From Pseudomonas cremoricolorata DSM 17059 = NBRC 16634 (GTDB lineage Bacteria; Pseudomonadota; Gammaproteobacteria; Pseudomonadales; Pseudomonadaceae): a stretch of DNA of 64,000 bases. Position numbers and translations under genes: made by a program. The stretch spans positions 314,968 through 378,967 of the forward strand of contig NZ_KE384442.1 in NCBI RefSeq assembly GCF_000425745.1, written 5' to 3'. This document shows positions 44,658 to 53,133 of this stretch, one piece after another (within the stretch, counting starts at the first letter, position 1; each line of letters begins with the position of its first letter). Below the pieces are notes generated by a model that had not been told where the DNA came from, ran no database searches, and was given only the letters and a program-made list of their open reading frames with translations.

Positions 44658-44688
44658 ATCGATATAACCGATAACACATATCTTGATA
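44657..44688 (+). promoter_or_regulatory. Candidate FinR operator
   Basis: Two dyads lie just left of the fpr promoter region: TATCG-N7-CGATA (44657-44673), overlapping the finR start, and TATCTTGATA (44679-44688). LysR regulators bind such T-N11-A-type dyads in the divergent spacer. Assignment is inferred. Confidence 0.45.
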
Positions 44689-44778
44689 ATTCAGTTAACA
44701 GATATTCTCTCTGCCAATACACTATCGCGCAACTATGCGCTCAGTCCGCGCTGCGTCTTTTTTCAGGAGCCCCACTCG

Positions 44779-45558
44779 ATGAGCAACATGAACCACGAAC
44801 GTGTCCTCAGTGTTCACCACTGGAACGACACCCTGTTCAGCTTCAAGTGCACCCGTGACCCGGGTCTGCGCTTCGAGAACGGTCAGTTCGTGATGATCGG
44901 CCTGCAACAGCCCAACGGCCGTCCGCTCATGCGAGCCTACTCCATCGCCTCGCCCAACTGGGAAGAGCACCTGGAGTTCTTCAGCATCAAGGTTCCGGAT
45001 GGTCCGCTGACCTCGCAGCTGCAGCATTTGAAGGAAGGTGACGAAGTCATCATCAGCAAGAAGCCCACCGGCACCCTGGTGCTCGATGACCTGAATCCGG
45101 GCAAGCACCTCTACCTGCTGAGCACCGGTACTGGCCTGGCGCCGTTCATGAGCGTCATCCAGGACCCGGAAACCTACGAGCGTTTCGAGAAAGTCATTCT
45201 GGTGCACGGCGTGCGTTACGTGAACGAGGTGGCCTACCGCGAGTTCATCACCGAGCACCTGCCGCAGAACGAGTTCTTCGGTGATGCCGTGCGCGAGAAG
45301 CTCATCTACTACCCCACCGTGACCCGTGAGCCGTTCGAAAACCAGGGCCGTCTGACCGACCTGATGCGCAGCGGCAAGCTGTTCAGCGACATCGGCCTGC
45401 CGCCGATCAACCCGCAGGACGACCGCGCGATGATCTGCGGCAGCCCGAGCATGCTCGATGAAACCAGCCAGGTGCTCGACAGCTTCGGTCTGAAAATCTC
45501 GGCCCGTATGCGCGAGCCAGGCGACTACCTGATCGAGCGCGCATTCGTCGAAAAGTAA
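44779..45558 (+). CDS. fpr: Ferredoxin/flavodoxin--NADP+ reductase
   Basis: FAD enzyme that exchanges electrons between NADPH and ferredoxin or flavodoxin, supporting oxidative-stress defence. The 259-residue protein has the FAD motif RAYSIAS at 52-58, STGTGLAPFMS for NADP binding and the C-terminal YLIERAFVEK tail of the bacterial subclass. Start at 44779 follows CAGGAGCCCCACTCG. It is divergent from its regulator finR and ends in a strong terminator. Confidence 0.96.
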   Translation: MSNMNHERVLSVHHWNDTLFSFKCTRDPGLRFENGQFVMIGLQQPNGRPLMRAYSIASPNWEEHLEFFSIKVPDGPLTSQLQHLKEGDEVIISKKPTGTLVLDDLNPGKHLYLLSTGTGLAPFMSVIQDPETYERFEKVILVHGVRYVNEVAYREFITEHLPQNEFFGDAVREKLIYYPTVTREPFENQGRLTDLMRSGKLFSDIGLPPINPQDDRAMICGSPSMLDETSQVLDSFGLKISARMREPGDYLIERAFVEK

Positions 45559-45572
45559 TCGTTGCCGGTATG

Positions 45573-45604
45573 AAAAAACGCAGACGTTGTCTGCGTTTTT
45601 TTTT
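45573..45604 (+). terminator. Terminator of fpr
   Basis: Perfect 13-base stem AAAAAACGCAGAC / GTCTGCGTTTTTT with a 3-base loop and further T. The symmetric A/T runs also allow it to serve trmO on the minus strand. Confidence 0.92.
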
Positions 45605-45613
45605 GCTCTGTGG

Positions 45614-46309
45614 TCAGCGCTCCAGCGCCACTTCGATCACCCGAATGCTTTCGGGAGTCGGGTATTGCCAGCGCACCTGCACGTCCCAGAACCTGACGCC
45701 GTAGACGCGCTCGGCGGGTGGCACCTGGTACGCCGGGCGCGGGTCTTGCGCCAGGCATTGCTCGATCAGCGCCACCAGCGGTTCACCGAGGCGCAGGCCA
45801 TTGGCGCGGGCCTGCTCCAGCGCAGGCTCCTGCCAGCTCACCTCGATCAGGGCGGGCGCGGCACTGGCCATGCCGTTCACGGCTTCAGGCACGCTGTCGG
45901 CATAGGGCACGTAGGGTTTGATGTCGAGCACCGGGGTGCCATCGAGCAAGTCGATGCCAGAGAGCAGCAAGCGCCCAGGCTCGACCCCTTCAAGGCGCAC
46001 CACTGACTGACCGATACCGTTGGGTCGATGGGTGGCGCGGGTGGCGAACACGCCCACGCTCTTGTTGCCACCCAGGCGCGGTGGACGCACCTTGAGCCGC
46101 GGTTTGTCTTCCAGTGCCTGGTGGAACAGGAACAGCAGCCAGACATGACTGACCTGTTCCAGCCCCGCTACCGCTTCGCCGGTATCGAACGGTGGCAGCA
46201 GCTCCAACACGCCCCGCGCAGCCGGTGCCAGCTGCGGCTGCCTTGGGATGGCGAACTTCTCTTTGAAGCAGGAGCGGACGATACCCACCGGCGCGACGCT
46301 GTGCTGCAT
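45614..46309 (-). CDS. trmO: tRNA (N6-threonylcarbamoyladenosine37-N6)-methyltransferase TrmO
   Basis: SAM-dependent N6-methylation of t6A37 in tRNA-Thr. The 231-residue protein has the YaeB/TsaA fold with LFHQALEDK near residues 75-85, then RPPRLGGNKSVGVFATRATHRPNGIG, the family signature, and a C-terminal domain. It begins an unlinked run of minus-strand genes with DUF1456 and the S4 pseudouridine synthase homologue. Confidence 0.92.
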   Translation of the reverse strand: MQHSVAPVGIVRSCFKEKFAIPRQPQLAPAARGVLELLPPFDTGEAVAGLEQVSHVWLLFLFHQALEDKPRLKVRPPRLGGNKSVGVFATRATHRPNGIGQSVVRLEGVEPGRLLLSGIDLLDGTPVLDIKPYVPYADSVPEAVNGMASAAPALIEVSWQEPALEQARANGLRLGEPLVALIEQCLAQDPRPAYQVPPAERVYGVRFWDVQVRWQYPTPESIRVIEVALER

Positions 46310-46310
46310 A

Positions 46311-46772
46311 TCAGCCGCGCACGCGCTGGGTCAGGCCCTTGAGGAAGTTACGCAGCAACTGATCGCCGCACGGGCGGTAGTTGTCGTGGCCGACCTTGCG
46401 GAACAAGGCGCTCAGTTCGGGTTTGGAGACGGGGAAGTTCACCGCCTTGAGCAGCGCATGCATATCGTCTTCCTTGAGCTCGAAGGCAACGCGCAGCTTC
46501 TTCAGGACGGTGTTGTTGGTCACCGGCAGTTCCACCGGCTGTGGCGGACGGCTGTCATCGCGGCCGCGACGGTGAATCACCAGACCGTCGAGAAAATGCG
46601 CCATCACCTCTTGCGGGCACAGCACGAAGCCGGCTTCGTCCTCCTTCTTGACGTAGTTGGCAATCGCCGCCGGCGACACGCTGAAACCTGCCAGGCCAGC
46701 GATCTCGGCCATCTTGGCGTCGTTGGCCTTGAGCAGGTAACGCAGGCTGCGCAGAACATCGTTGTGAGTCAT
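46311..46772 (-). CDS. DUF1456 family protein (YehS-like)
   Basis: The 153-residue protein consists of two similar halves of about 70 residues, starting MTHNDVLRSLRYLLKAND and again NNTVLKKLRVAFELKED, the DUF1456 pattern. No catalytic motif is visible and function is unknown. It ends one base before trmO on the minus strand, so the two may be co-transcribed. Confidence 0.82.
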   Translation of the reverse strand: MTHNDVLRSLRYLLKANDAKMAEIAGLAGFSVSPAAIANYVKKEDEAGFVLCPQEVMAHFLDGLVIHRRGRDDSRPPQPVELPVTNNTVLKKLRVAFELKEDDMHALLKAVNFPVSKPELSALFRKVGHDNYRPCGDQLLRNFLKGLTQRVRG

Positions 46773-46817
46773 GGGTGAAATGATCCTGTCAGGAGCCGGG
46801 CGATGCGGCTCAAAAGC

Positions 46818-47528
46818 TTAGAAACGTTCAGTGCCGGCCACGTAGCGCCATTGGCCGAGCGGCAACTTGCCCATCGACACACCGCCCAGGCGAATGCGAC
46901 GCATGCTGACCACCTCCAGCTTCACCGCAGCACACAGCTGCCCGATCAGCCCAGGGTAGGGGTTCTTCAAGGCCAGGCGCAGGTGGTTCTCGTTCTGCCA
47001 GCTGGCCTTGGCTTTGGGCAGCTCACGGTCGTTGCGGGTGATGCCGCGGGCCAGGCGCTCGAGGGCGGTGCTCGATGCCTGGCCGCGCACTTCGATGATG
47101 TATTCCTGTTCGAGCTTGCGCATGTCGGCTTCGATCTTGCGCGTTACTCGCCAGTCCTGGGTGAACACCTGGAGGCCGCTGGCGCCGTTTTCGAGCGGAG
47201 CCACACATGACAGCCGGGTGAAGTGACCATGCAGGGCGCGAACCTGGCCACGTTGCGCTTCGCTGAGGCTGGCCATGGCGATGCTGGTGCGGGCTTCTTC
47301 GCTGTCTTGATTGGCGGGCTGATTGAGCAGCAGGGTAACCGGTTCGAGCGGCGCGGCGCGGGCACCTGGGAGCAATTCGACGCGCTGCTCGGCGACCTTG
47401 AATTGCGGCTGCTCGATGACTACGCCGTCGACGGTGACCCAGCCACCCTCGATGTACAGCTCGGCATCGCGGCGGGAGCAGCCAAGTTGCTCGATCAGGC
47501 GTTTGGAAAGGCGGACGGGTTCAGACAT
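46818..47528 (-). CDS. S4-domain pseudouridine synthase homologue with substituted catalytic Asp
   Basis: The 236-residue product has an N-terminal S4 domain (LSKRLIEQLGCSRRDAELYI...GWVTVDG) and the RsuA/RluF-type catalytic fold with a C-terminal IRLGGVSMGKLPLGQWRY end. Where active members have GRLDxDxxGL, this has APLENGASGL (residues 110-119): the catalytic Asp is Glu113 and the next Asp is Gly. The usual KPAG is NQPAN. Either the enzyme is inactive, perhaps an RNA-binding protein, or the assignment of the motif is off. Confidence 0.8.
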   Translation of the reverse strand: MSEPVRLSKRLIEQLGCSRRDAELYIEGGWVTVDGVVIEQPQFKVAEQRVELLPGARAAPLEPVTLLLNQPANQDSEEARTSIAMASLSEAQRGQVRALHGHFTRLSCVAPLENGASGLQVFTQDWRVTRKIEADMRKLEQEYIIEVRGQASSTALERLARGITRNDRELPKAKASWQNENHLRLALKNPYPGLIGQLCAAVKLEVVSMRRIRLGGVSMGKLPLGQWRYVAGTERF

Positions 47529-47632
47529 GGGGTGTGTTTCGCAAGACGGATTTGAGCGCCATTGTACCCGCCCTGGCAAGGCCAGGGCGGGGAATCTGCC
47601 GTCCGTTGCCACCGATGGACAAACCGTCGCAG

Positions 47633-48088
47633 CTACTTCGAAGCGCTCAGGCGCAGATGCAGCAGCGGGTACGGCTGTCCCAGCCCGTCGGTCTCGGAGC
47701 GCCCGATCACCTCGAAGCCTTGGTGCTGATAGAAGGCCAGGGCTTGCGGGTTCTGCTCGTTGACGTCGAGCCGCTCGGCGCCCAGCACCTCGATCGCGTG
47801 CTGCAGCAGGCGCTTGCCGACCCCGCGCCCGCGCTGTTCATCGGCAACGAACAACATGTGCACATCCTGGTTGGCGACACCGACGAAGCCGCAGATGCGC
47901 TGGCGTTCGTCCTTGCAGCAGACCAGGGTCACTTCCGGCAGGTACTGCGGCAACAGCTTGTCGCGCAAGACCACCAGGTAGTGCTCGGGCAGAAAATCAT
48001 GGGTGGCCCGCACCGACGACTCCCAGACGCGGATCAGTTCCGGGTATTCATCGACGCTGGGGGTCAGCAGTTTCAGCGTGGGTTGCAT
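47633..48088 (-). CDS. GNAT-family N-acetyltransferase, YjaB-like
   Basis: The 151-residue protein from ATG 48088 matches the YjaB type: WESSVRATHDFL near the start, the acetyl-CoA motif RGRGVGKRLL, then NEQNPQALAFYQHQGF and a PYPLLHL ending. Substrate unknown. Two further in-frame ATGs at 48103 and 48118 arise from a 15-base tandem repeat that duplicates the Shine-Dalgarno sequence plus ATG, so the true start is uncertain by 5 or 10 residues. Confidence 0.85.
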   Translation of the reverse strand: MQPTLKLLTPSVDEYPELIRVWESSVRATHDFLPEHYLVVLRDKLLPQYLPEVTLVCCKDERQRICGFVGVANQDVHMLFVADEQRGRGVGKRLLQHAIEVLGAERLDVNEQNPQALAFYQHQGFEVIGRSETDGLGQPYPLLHLRLSASK

Positions 48089-48118
48089 GATAGCTCCTTG
48101 CATGAAAGCTCCTTGCAT
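48086..48118 (-). repeat. 15-bp tandem repeat carrying a start codon and ribosome-binding site
   Basis: On the minus strand ATGCAAGGAGCTTTC and ATGCAAGGAGCTATC follow each other and lead into the ATG of the acetyltransferase. Each copy gives a Shine-Dalgarno AAGGAG five bases before the next ATG, and the 15-base unit keeps the frame. Confidence 0.8.
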
Positions 48119-48158
48119 GACATCAGGCGACCCGCGGTAAACGTGGCATTCGCCAGGC

Positions 48159-48187
48159 AAAAAAATGCCCCGCCCAGCGGCGAGGCA
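48159..48187 (-). terminator. Terminator of rimO
   Basis: Stem TGCCCCGCC / GGCGAGGCA (one G-T type mismatch) with loop CAGC, preceded on the plus strand by seven A, which are a T-run for minus-strand transcription out of rimO. Confidence 0.8.
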
Positions 48188-48204
48188 GTTCAGTGACGCG
48201 TAGA

Positions 48205-49542
48205 TCAGACAGGCTCGGCCCAGAGGTCGTATTCGTCCGCATCGACCACCCGGCAGCGAACCTTGTCGCCTGGCTTGAAACCATGATCGCCATCGATGAA
48301 CACGCTGCCATCGATTTCCGGGGCATCGAAGAAGCTGCGGCCCACCGAACCTTGCTCTTCCACTTCGTCGATCAGCACCTCGATTTCCTTGCCGATGCGC
48401 AATTGCAGGCGTGCACTGCTGATGGCCTGCTGGTGCGCCATGAAGCGGTCCCAGCGCGCTTGCTTGACGTCGTCCGGCACCTCGGCCAGGCCCAGATCAT
48501 TGGCCGGTGCGCCTTCGACCGGCGAGTACTGGAAGCAGCCGACGCGATCGAGCTGAGCTTCGGTCAGCCAGTCGAGCAGGTACTGGAAGTCTTCTTCGGT
48601 TTCGCCGGGGAAGCCGACGATGAAGGTCGAGCGGATGATCAGCTCGGGGCACTGCTCGCGCCAGTTCTTGATGCGCGCCAGGGTGCGGTCTTCGAAGGCC
48701 GGGCGCTTCATCGACTTGAGCACCTTGGGGCTGGCGTGCTGGAACGGGATGTCCAGGTACGGCAGGATCTTGCCGGCGGCCATCAACGGAATCACGTCAT
48801 CGACGTTCGGGTAGGGGTAGACGTAATGCAGGCGTACCCAGGCGCCGAGGCTGCTCAAGGCTTCGCACAGTTCCAGCATGCGCGTCTTGACCGGGCGGCC
48901 ATTCCAGAAGTCGGTCTTGTACTTGACGTCCACACCGTAGGCGCTGGTGTCCTGGGAGATCACCAGGATTTCCTTGACCCCGGCCTTGACCAGCCGCTCG
49001 GCCTCGCTCAGCACTTCGCCCACCGGACGGCTGACCAGCTTGCCGCGCATCGACGGAATGATGCAGAAGCTGCAACTGTGGTTGCAGCCTTCGGAAATCT
49101 TCAGGTAGGCGTAGTGGCGCGGGGTCAGCTTGACGCCCTGCGGCGGCACCAGGTCGATCAACGGGTTGTGGTCGGTACGCGGTGGCACCACCTCGTGCAC
49201 CGCGTTAACCACCTGCTCGTACTGCTGCGGACCGCTGACCGACAACACGCTAGGGTGCACGTCACGGATATTGCCTTCCTCGACGCCCATGCAGCCGGTG
49301 ACGATGACCTTGCCGTTTTCCTTGATCGCTTCGCCGATCACTTCCAGCGATTCGGCCTTGGCGCTGTCGATGAAGCCGCAGGTGTTGACCACCACCACGT
49401 CGGCGTCCTCGTAAGTCGGCACGACTTCATAGCCTTCCATGCGCAGCTGAGTGAGGATGCGCTCGGAATCGACCAGGGCCTTGGGGCAGCCCAGGGAAAC
49501 GAAGCCGACCTTGGGCGTGGTGGTCGCGGGGGTGGTGGACAT
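48205..49542 (-). CDS. rimO: Ribosomal protein S12 methylthiotransferase RimO
   Basis: Radical-SAM enzyme that adds a methylthio group to Asp89 (E. coli numbering) of S12. The 445-residue protein has the N-terminal MTTase cluster cysteines (19, 55 and 84), the radical-SAM CNHSCSFC (Cys153, 157 and 160) and a C-terminal TRAM domain. It is divergent from kup. Confidence 0.96.
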   Translation of the reverse strand: MSTTPATTTPKVGFVSLGCPKALVDSERILTQLRMEGYEVVPTYEDADVVVVNTCGFIDSAKAESLEVIGEAIKENGKVIVTGCMGVEEGNIRDVHPSVLSVSGPQQYEQVVNAVHEVVPPRTDHNPLIDLVPPQGVKLTPRHYAYLKISEGCNHSCSFCIIPSMRGKLVSRPVGEVLSEAERLVKAGVKEILVISQDTSAYGVDVKYKTDFWNGRPVKTRMLELCEALSSLGAWVRLHYVYPYPNVDDVIPLMAAGKILPYLDIPFQHASPKVLKSMKRPAFEDRTLARIKNWREQCPELIIRSTFIVGFPGETEEDFQYLLDWLTEAQLDRVGCFQYSPVEGAPANDLGLAEVPDDVKQARWDRFMAHQQAISSARLQLRIGKEIEVLIDEVEEQGSVGRSFFDAPEIDGSVFIDGDHGFKPGDKVRCRVVDADEYDLWAEPV

Positions 49543-49884
49543 GACTAACCTCGGTATTGAAGACAGGTGCGCCGCTGGCAGCGGGCATTCCCGGCGGGCG
49601 CTGAGGCGCCTCTGATCAAAAAGTGCGCAATTCTAGCGGCAGCCGCCGCCCTTGACCAGAAAAAAAGCGTGTCGCCCGACGTGCTGAACAGGCGGCGTTT
49701 GCAGGCGTGAAAAGCGTCGTCAAGGCAGATTTGCCGACAGGCTCCAGCAGAAAATCCGTCGACGCTGCGCTATGCTTCGCGGCGTTTCGCCTGGGGCTGG
49801 AAAAGTCCTCGGTGCGGCGTGGTCCGGGCGTTGCCTGCCTGGTGCGTAGTCTGTCGGCCGAGTGGTCGAATGCGGGAGTGGTGA
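49543..49884. other. rimO-kup intergenic region
   Basis: 342 bases holding the divergent promoters of rimO and kup. I see no gene, and no convincing -35/-10 pair; a TATGCT at about 49771 is a weak -10 candidate for kup. Short GC-rich palindromes such as GCCGCTGGCAGCGGGC are present near the rimO side. Confidence 0.4.
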
Positions 49885-51783
49885 ATGGTTCAGGCGAGCA
49901 GTCACGCCGAGAGCGGGCAGGGGGCGACGCGGTCGATGGGCCTGCTGATCGCCGCGGTCGGGGTGGTCTATGGCGATATCGGTACCAGCCCGTTGTACAC
50001 CCTCAAGGAAGTGTTTTCCGGGGCCTATGGGGTTCCGCTCAATCACGACGGGGTGCTGGGCATTCTCTCGCTGATTCTGTGGTCGCTGCTGTGGGTGGTG
50101 TCGTTCAAGTACGTGATGTTCATCCTGCGCGCCGACAACCAGGGCGAGGGCGGCACCATGGCCCTGACCGCACTGGCGCGCCGCGCCGCGGCGCCGTATC
50201 CCCTGCTGCGCAAGGCGATCATCGCCTGTGGCCTGATCGGCGCATCGCTGTTCTATGGCGACAGCATGATCACGCCTGCGGTGTCGGTACTGTCGGCGGT
50301 CGAGGGCATGGGCCTGGCGTTCGACGGGATCGACCATTGGGTGGTGCCGATTTCCCTGGTGGTGCTGGTAGCGCTGTTCGTGGTGCAGAAGCACGGCACC
50401 GAGAAGATCGGCAAGTTGTTCGGCCCGGTGATGGTGACCTGGTTCGTGGTGCTGGCCGCCCTCGGGGTGCATGGCATCAGCCAGAGCCCGGAAGTGCTCA
50501 AGGCCTTCAACCCGGCCTGGGCGGTACGCTTTTTCGTGGTCCATCCGGGTATCGGCGTGGCCGTGCTTGGCGCTGTGGTGCTGGCCCTGACCGGCGCCGA
50601 GGCGCTTTACGCCGACATGGGCCATTTCGGGCGCAAGCCGATCGCCCGTGCCTGGTTCGCCCTGGTGCTGCCGGCGCTGGTGCTCAACTACTTTGGCCAG
50701 GGGGCGCTGCTGCTGCAAAACCCGGAAGCGGCGCGCAACCCGTTCTACCTGCTGGCGCCCAGCTGGGCGCTGTTGCCGCTGGTGGCGCTGGCCACCCTGG
50801 CGACGGTGATCGCCTCGCAGGCGGTGATTTCCGGTGCGTTCTCCCTGACCCGGCAAGCGATTCAGCTGGGTTACATCCCGCGTATGCACATTCAGCACAC
50901 CTCCAGCGACGAGCAGGGGCAGATCTATATCAGTGCCGTGAACTGGGCGCTGATGGTCGGGGTGGTGCTGCTGGTGCTAGGCTTCGAGTCTTCGAGCGCG
51001 CTGGCTGCGGCCTACGGCGTTGCGGTGACCGGCACCATGCTGATGACCACCTTGCTGGTGGCGGTGGTGATGCTGTTGCTGTGGAAGTGGCCGCCGCTGC
51101 TGGCGGTGCCGATTCTGCTGGGCTTCTTGCTGGTCGACGGGCTGTTCTTCGCCGCCAACCTGCCCAAGGTCTTGCAGGGCGGGGCATTTCCAGTGCTGGC
51201 GGCGATTGTCCTGTTCGCCTTGATGAGCACCTGGAAGCGCGGCAAGCAGATTCTGGTCGAACGCATCGACGAGGCCGCGCTGCCATTGCCGATCTTCATC
51301 GCCAGCATCGGCGTGCAACCGCCGCATCGGGTGGAAGGTACTGCGGTCTTTCTCACCGCCCGTCCAGATGCCGTGCCCCATGCGTTGCTGCACAACCTGT
51401 TGCACAACCAGGTTTTGCACAAGCAGGTGGTGCTGCTCACGGTAGTCAGTGAGGACCGTCCGCGGGTGCCGACCCATGAGCGTTTCGAGGTTGAGGATTA
51501 CGGCGATGGCTTCTTCCGCGTGCTGCTGCACTACGGCTTCATGGACGAACCGGACGTGCCCCAAGCATTGACCCTGTGCCCGTTGCAGAATCTGGACTTC
51601 AGCCCGATGCGCACCACCTATTTCCTCAGCCGGGAAACGGTGATCGCCTCACGCCTGGAGGGGATGATGCGTTGGCGTAGCAACCTGTTCGCCTTCATGC
51701 TGAAAAACGCCAACGGCAATCTGCGCTTCTTCAACCTGCCGCTGAACCGGGTGATCGAGCTGGGTACTCAGGTAGAAATCTGA
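49885..51783 (+). CDS. kup: Potassium uptake protein Kup
   Basis: Low-affinity K+ importer, proton-coupled, in the inner membrane. The 632-residue protein has about twelve membrane helices and the family start GVVYGDIGTSPLYTL, FKYVMFILRADNQGEGGTMAL and a cytoplasmic C-terminal domain. The start at 49885 follows a purine-rich GGGAGTGGTGA. It is convergent with the AcvB-like gene. Confidence 0.96.
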   Translation: MVQASSHAESGQGATRSMGLLIAAVGVVYGDIGTSPLYTLKEVFSGAYGVPLNHDGVLGILSLILWSLLWVVSFKYVMFILRADNQGEGGTMALTALARRAAAPYPLLRKAIIACGLIGASLFYGDSMITPAVSVLSAVEGMGLAFDGIDHWVVPISLVVLVALFVVQKHGTEKIGKLFGPVMVTWFVVLAALGVHGISQSPEVLKAFNPAWAVRFFVVHPGIGVAVLGAVVLALTGAEALYADMGHFGRKPIARAWFALVLPALVLNYFGQGALLLQNPEAARNPFYLLAPSWALLPLVALATLATVIASQAVISGAFSLTRQAIQLGYIPRMHIQHTSSDEQGQIYISAVNWALMVGVVLLVLGFESSSALAAAYGVAVTGTMLMTTLLVAVVMLLLWKWPPLLAVPILLGFLLVDGLFFAANLPKVLQGGAFPVLAAIVLFALMSTWKRGKQILVERIDEAALPLPIFIASIGVQPPHRVEGTAVFLTARPDAVPHALLHNLLHNQVLHKQVVLLTVVSEDRPRVPTHERFEVEDYGDGFFRVLLHYGFMDEPDVPQALTLCPLQNLDFSPMRTTYFLSRETVIASRLEGMMRWRSNLFAFMLKNANGNLRFFNLPLNRVIELGTQVEI

Positions 51784-51793
51784 CCCACATTCG

Positions 51794-51831
51794 GCCAGCG
51801 CCCGTCGCAGCGATGCTGCGTGGGCGCTGGC
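51794..51831. terminator. Bidirectional hairpin between kup and the AcvB-like gene
   Basis: Perfect 10-base outer stem GCCAGCGCCC / GGGCGCTGGC with an inner CGCAG / CTGCG stem, in the 54 bases between the convergent genes. No strong T-run. Confidence 0.65.
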
Positions 51832-51837
51832 TGAGGT

Positions 51838-53133
51838 TCAGGGCTGGGTCGCGACGCTCGACTTGCCCTGGCGCACCTCGATGGCATCGATCAGGCGCTT
51901 GGCCAGGGCCGGGTAGTTTTCGTCGAAATGGTGCCCGCCGGGCAGCTTCATGCGTTCACCCACGGCGCTGGCCTCGGTGCAGCCGCTCTCGTCGGTTTCC
52001 TCGACGCCATAGATGCACACCACTTTGTCTGCCGGCAGCTTGGCCATTTCCGGTCCGGTCGGCGCTTCCTGACCTTCCTTGCCCAACCAGCCCTCGACTT
52101 CGATCTCGAAACTGCCGCTGCGGGCGAAGGCCAGCAGGATGACGGCATCGATCCGCTGCTGGTCTTCGCTGGACAGGCGGTTGAAGATGGCCGGCAGCAC
52201 GTCGGCGCCGAACGAATAGCCGGTCAGCACGAAGCGCTTGGTGCCCCATTTCTGACGATAGTGATGCATCAGTTCAGACAGGTCGGCAGCGCTTTGCTCG
52301 GGGGTCTTGTGTTGCCAGTAGTAACGCAGGGTATCGATGCCGACCACCGGGTAACCCAGCTTGGCCATCTCGCCGGCCACGTCGCGGTCCAGATCACGCC
52401 AGCCACCATCACCGGAGAGGAACAGCGTGACCGTGTCGGTGGCCTGGCCTGCCGGCACTTCCACCACAGGTATGCTCAGCGCAGTGCCATCCTGGCCGAC
52501 CAGCACCTGGGTCAGCTGCGACTTCAATACCTGCGGCAGATGGATGTCGTAATCGGCGATGCTGGTTTCGGCATTGGCCTGATCGCGCACGAAGCCCGCG
52601 CTGGCGTCGTCCGGGTTGTCGTTCCAGGCCACGTTCCAATGGCCGTGGGCTGCAGATTTGGGCAGCGGTGAGCTGCAGCCGGGCTGCTCCAGAGTGAAGT
52701 CGACCGAAATGGCCCGGGCCTTGTCGTCGTTCTGCGTGGCCAGCCAGCGCCAGGCCTGCGCCGCACCTGGGCCGATACCGGCAACCACGGTGGGCGCGCC
52801 GGGCAGTTGCGCGATGGCCTGGGTCATCGCCTGTTGCTGCTGGGTGCAGTCGCCGGCAGGCAGAATCACCTGCACCAACTGCGCTTCGCCGGCCTGGCTC
52901 AGGTCGAGCAGTTGCTTGTCGCTGAGCGCCTGCTCCTGCGGTACACCGATGGCTACCAGGGCCTTGGCGTGAACGCCAGGGGTGGCGCGCACCGCGCTGC
53001 TGCCATCGCTCAAGGTGAGGTGCTCGGCATGGGCTTCGGGAGCCGGACGAGTCCACAGCCAGAACGCCAGGCTCGCCGCCGCAGCGGCCACGGCCAAGGC
53101 AATGACCAGGTACAACCAGTAACGTCGAATCAT
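51838..53133 (-). CDS. AcvB/VirJ-domain serine hydrolase, probable aminoacyl-phosphatidylglycerol hydrolase
   Basis: The 431-residue protein starts with one membrane anchor (about residues 5-28), so most of it is periplasmic, and ends in an alpha/beta-hydrolase-like AcvB/VirJ domain with nucleophile Ser307 in GYSFGAD and a C-terminal PGGHHFDENY that fits the catalytic His. The P. aeruginosa homologue PA0919 deacylates alanyl-phosphatidylglycerol made by PA0920. Here it shares one base with mprF (TGATG), so the pair makes and removes the lipid. Confidence 0.85.
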   Translation of the reverse strand: MIRRYWLYLVIALAVAAAAASLAFWLWTRPAPEAHAEHLTLSDGSSAVRATPGVHAKALVAIGVPQEQALSDKQLLDLSQAGEAQLVQVILPAGDCTQQQQAMTQAIAQLPGAPTVVAGIGPGAAQAWRWLATQNDDKARAISVDFTLEQPGCSSPLPKSAAHGHWNVAWNDNPDDASAGFVRDQANAETSIADYDIHLPQVLKSQLTQVLVGQDGTALSIPVVEVPAGQATDTVTLFLSGDGGWRDLDRDVAGEMAKLGYPVVGIDTLRYYWQHKTPEQSAADLSELMHHYRQKWGTKRFVLTGYSFGADVLPAIFNRLSSEDQQRIDAVILLAFARSGSFEIEVEGWLGKEGQEAPTGPEMAKLPADKVVCIYGVEETDESGCTEASAVGERMKLPGGHHFDENYPALAKRLIDAIEVRQGKSSVATQP

